From Climacteris rufus (lineage: Eukaryota > Chordata > Aves > Passeriformes > Climacteridae), in assembly GCA_013398175.1 (NCBI GenBank), contig VZRZ01004144.1, forward strand, positions 208,930-272,929: a DNA stretch of 64,000 nt. Reading direction: 5' to 3'. The stretch's first letter is position 1. Every line of letters begins with the position of its first letter. The position numbers and the translations under genes were made by a program. Of this stretch, positions 62,201 through 64,000 are shown one piece after another. Below the pieces are notes generated by a model. It was not told where the DNA came from. It saw only the letters and a list, made by a program, of their open reading frames with translations, and searched no databases.

Positions 62201-64000
62201 ACTGGGGAAGATTTTATCATTTCATATCAAAATTTTGAATTAAGTCTCCAATTTTTCCTCCAGAAATGTATAGGAAAAGGCTCTCATTTTGGCAAAGAAA
62301 AGAAACATGAATTAAAACTGAATATGCTTTACCTGGTTTTACTTTTTTTTTTCCCCCATCATTTGTATGAGAAACAAAAGTATACAAAAATTCAGGATAT
62401 AATTGTTAAGCATAAAAGGAGAGAAACATGTGGAGGTAATAAAAGGAGATAACATGTGGAATATGATAGGTTTGGGCCACAAAGACATATTTAAAAATCA
62501 GGTTTAACTTGCTAGAATACTGTACTCAAGCAATTGATGCAAAGCCTAATCTTAGGAAAGCTGAGGTTGTAGAATTTTCAGCAAAAACTATAATAAGGAA
62601 AGGACTGAAAAATGTTACTGTGGATCACGGAGGGTGACATGCTGCCTCTTAGGAAACCACATACAAAATAAAAATTTCTTCTCTCTCCAAATCACACACC
62701 AGTGTTGTGCATATTTAACCCAAAACCCAGTCACCTGCTCCTTTTGCAGTAAGAAAGATACAGATATAGAGAAAGTATAGGTCTAGGAACAGAATTTTAT
62801 TTGATTCTAGAAAGCATCATGCAACACAACTTTTACTTAATGATCCTTGCGCAGCTCTGAGGTGAAAGATTAGCATTTACAAAGTAAAAAGATGCAAAAG
62901 TAAGGTTAGCACCATAGGAGGGATGCTCTTCTCTTTACAACTCCATTTGATAGACAGTTATAAAAGAAAACAATATAACTTAAATCTAAGCATCAAAATA
63001 CCACGGCTCTCCTAGTATATCTAATAATTTATGTTCAGCAAAACTTGCTCTGTACATCGAGAAATACTGAAGAGTCAAAAGGTAATTATCACAAAATACC
63101 AGCTAATATGCAAGATAAAAATTGTAGAAGGCCAGAAAAAGAAAGGAAACAAGAAAAACCGAGGTGAGGAATTTGCCCCTCTTCCAGTCTTTTGCAGGTA
63201 TGGCTATTATGACTTGCTGCAAAGATCAAAAAAAACCAAAAAGGGGTGTGTACTGGATCTGGATAGGATGGGATAAATATCCTAATATTATCCTGTAATA
63301 CTCTAGTTTCATGGGCCAAATATCCAGATGTTCTTAATCTAAACTTTTCCATTTCCTACCTGCAAGCAACTACAGGATTACATCAGATTTTAAATGTTTG
63401 CTTTCCTTACTTTTGTATTCATCTTCAAAATTTGCTCCTTGTGGTTTTTACTGTAAGGTTTCCAAGATAATGAACTGTTTTACAAACCCTCCAACCTTTC
63501 CCAAGCAGAAATTCTAATAAAGGATTTAAGATTTTTAAATGCCATGTTCTTATTATGTGCTGTCTTCTTAAGGCAACAGAATAATTCCTTTCAAGTATCA
63601 TAATTTTGCATCATAAATCGATTCTGAAATTTCCTTTGTAAGCACCTATAATTACAATACACGTAAAATTATCTAAACATTTTATTAAACTATTAACCTG
63701 CCTCAGTTATTAGAAGAAGTGTTTGAACTATGATTATAAGAAAGAGGCAACTTTTTGTCAGTTTGGGAAACACATCTTTTGATTACTCCCACCTTTCAAG
63801 GTCATATACACAGACTTTTAACAACAGCATTGAAGCAGCCTGTTAAAACAATTGTCGTGTATCCAAATCTTAGCAAAACCATTTAATCCCAAAGCAGAAT
63901 GTGGTGTAACCCAAACCAGCTGTATTTTTCAGGCTGATAACCATTAGCACTCAAACATCAATCACAGTAAACACATTTTTAATGCGGAGAGCCAACGCTA
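59246..64000. other. Non-coding, increasingly AT-rich right end
   Basis: No coding exon recognised on either strand. GC falls visibly after about 60.7 kb. Minus-strand AATAAA-type signals (plus-strand TTTATT) occur near 60723, 62798 and 63681. By comparison with the mammalian gene order, a minus-strand MYO1B should approach from the right, so part of this may be its 3' UTR, but nothing proves it. Confidence 0.5.
60182..60206. repeat. Perfect inverted repeat, 10-bp arms
   Basis: The arms ACTTGTTCAC (60182-60191) and GTGAACAAGT (60197-60206) are exact reverse complements around a 5-base spacer GTACA. It could form a small hairpin or bind a dimeric factor. No gene is adjacent. Confidence 0.8.

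Noticed and set aside
1..64000. CRISPR arrays, operons, insertion sequences or other prokaryotic systems
   Set aside because: The window is vertebrate nuclear DNA with spliced genes and CR1 elements; no regularly spaced repeats or bacterial genes are present.
61000..64000. MYO1B terminal coding exon
   Set aside because: No minus-strand frame here resembles a myosin-I tail, so no coding call is made.

Overview
The window looks like nuclear DNA of a bird. It carries several decayed CR1 LINE 3' ends in both orientations, few other interspersed repeats, one vertebrate multi-exon gene, one intronless vertebrate kinase gene, and long non-coding stretches. The species cannot be named from the sequence. 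Turtles and crocodilians also carry CR1, so 'bird' rests on the CR1 types and the low repeat load.

Left end (1-6.8 kb): a complete NABP1 coding region (SOSS-B2/SSB2, a single-stranded-DNA-binding OB-fold protein) lies on the minus strand. I could rebuild it from six coding exons joined by GT-AG introns into one 209-residue frame. The first base of the window is the last base of its stop codon, so the 3' UTR is outside. Exons 1 and 2 lie in a CpG island (about 5.74-6.83 kb) that also holds a TATA box, CCAAT boxes and YY1-like sites.

Middle and right (6.8-64 kb): about 57 kb is mostly non-coding. It holds poly(A)/poly(T) runs, decayed CR1 and one ERVL-like fragment, three small tandem repeats, a diverged pair of direct repeats at 19.5 and 20.9 kb, and some AT-rich blocks with homeodomain/POU-type motifs. 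One clear gene stands in it: an intact intronless kinase of the testis-specific serine kinase family, closest to TSSK6, at 47224-48057 on the plus strand. It has all catalytic residues and an AATAAA 51 bases after its stop.

Context: in mammals NABP1 is preceded by MYO1B in the same orientation. Here that predicts a minus-strand MYO1B whose 3' end lies at or beyond the right edge; the AT-rich last 3 kb could be its approach or 3' UTR, but no MYO1B coding exon is visible. NABP1 (genome stability) and the TSSK6-like kinase (spermatid kinase) show no sign of shared regulation. The kinase gene in the NABP1-MYO1B interval is the main point of interest.
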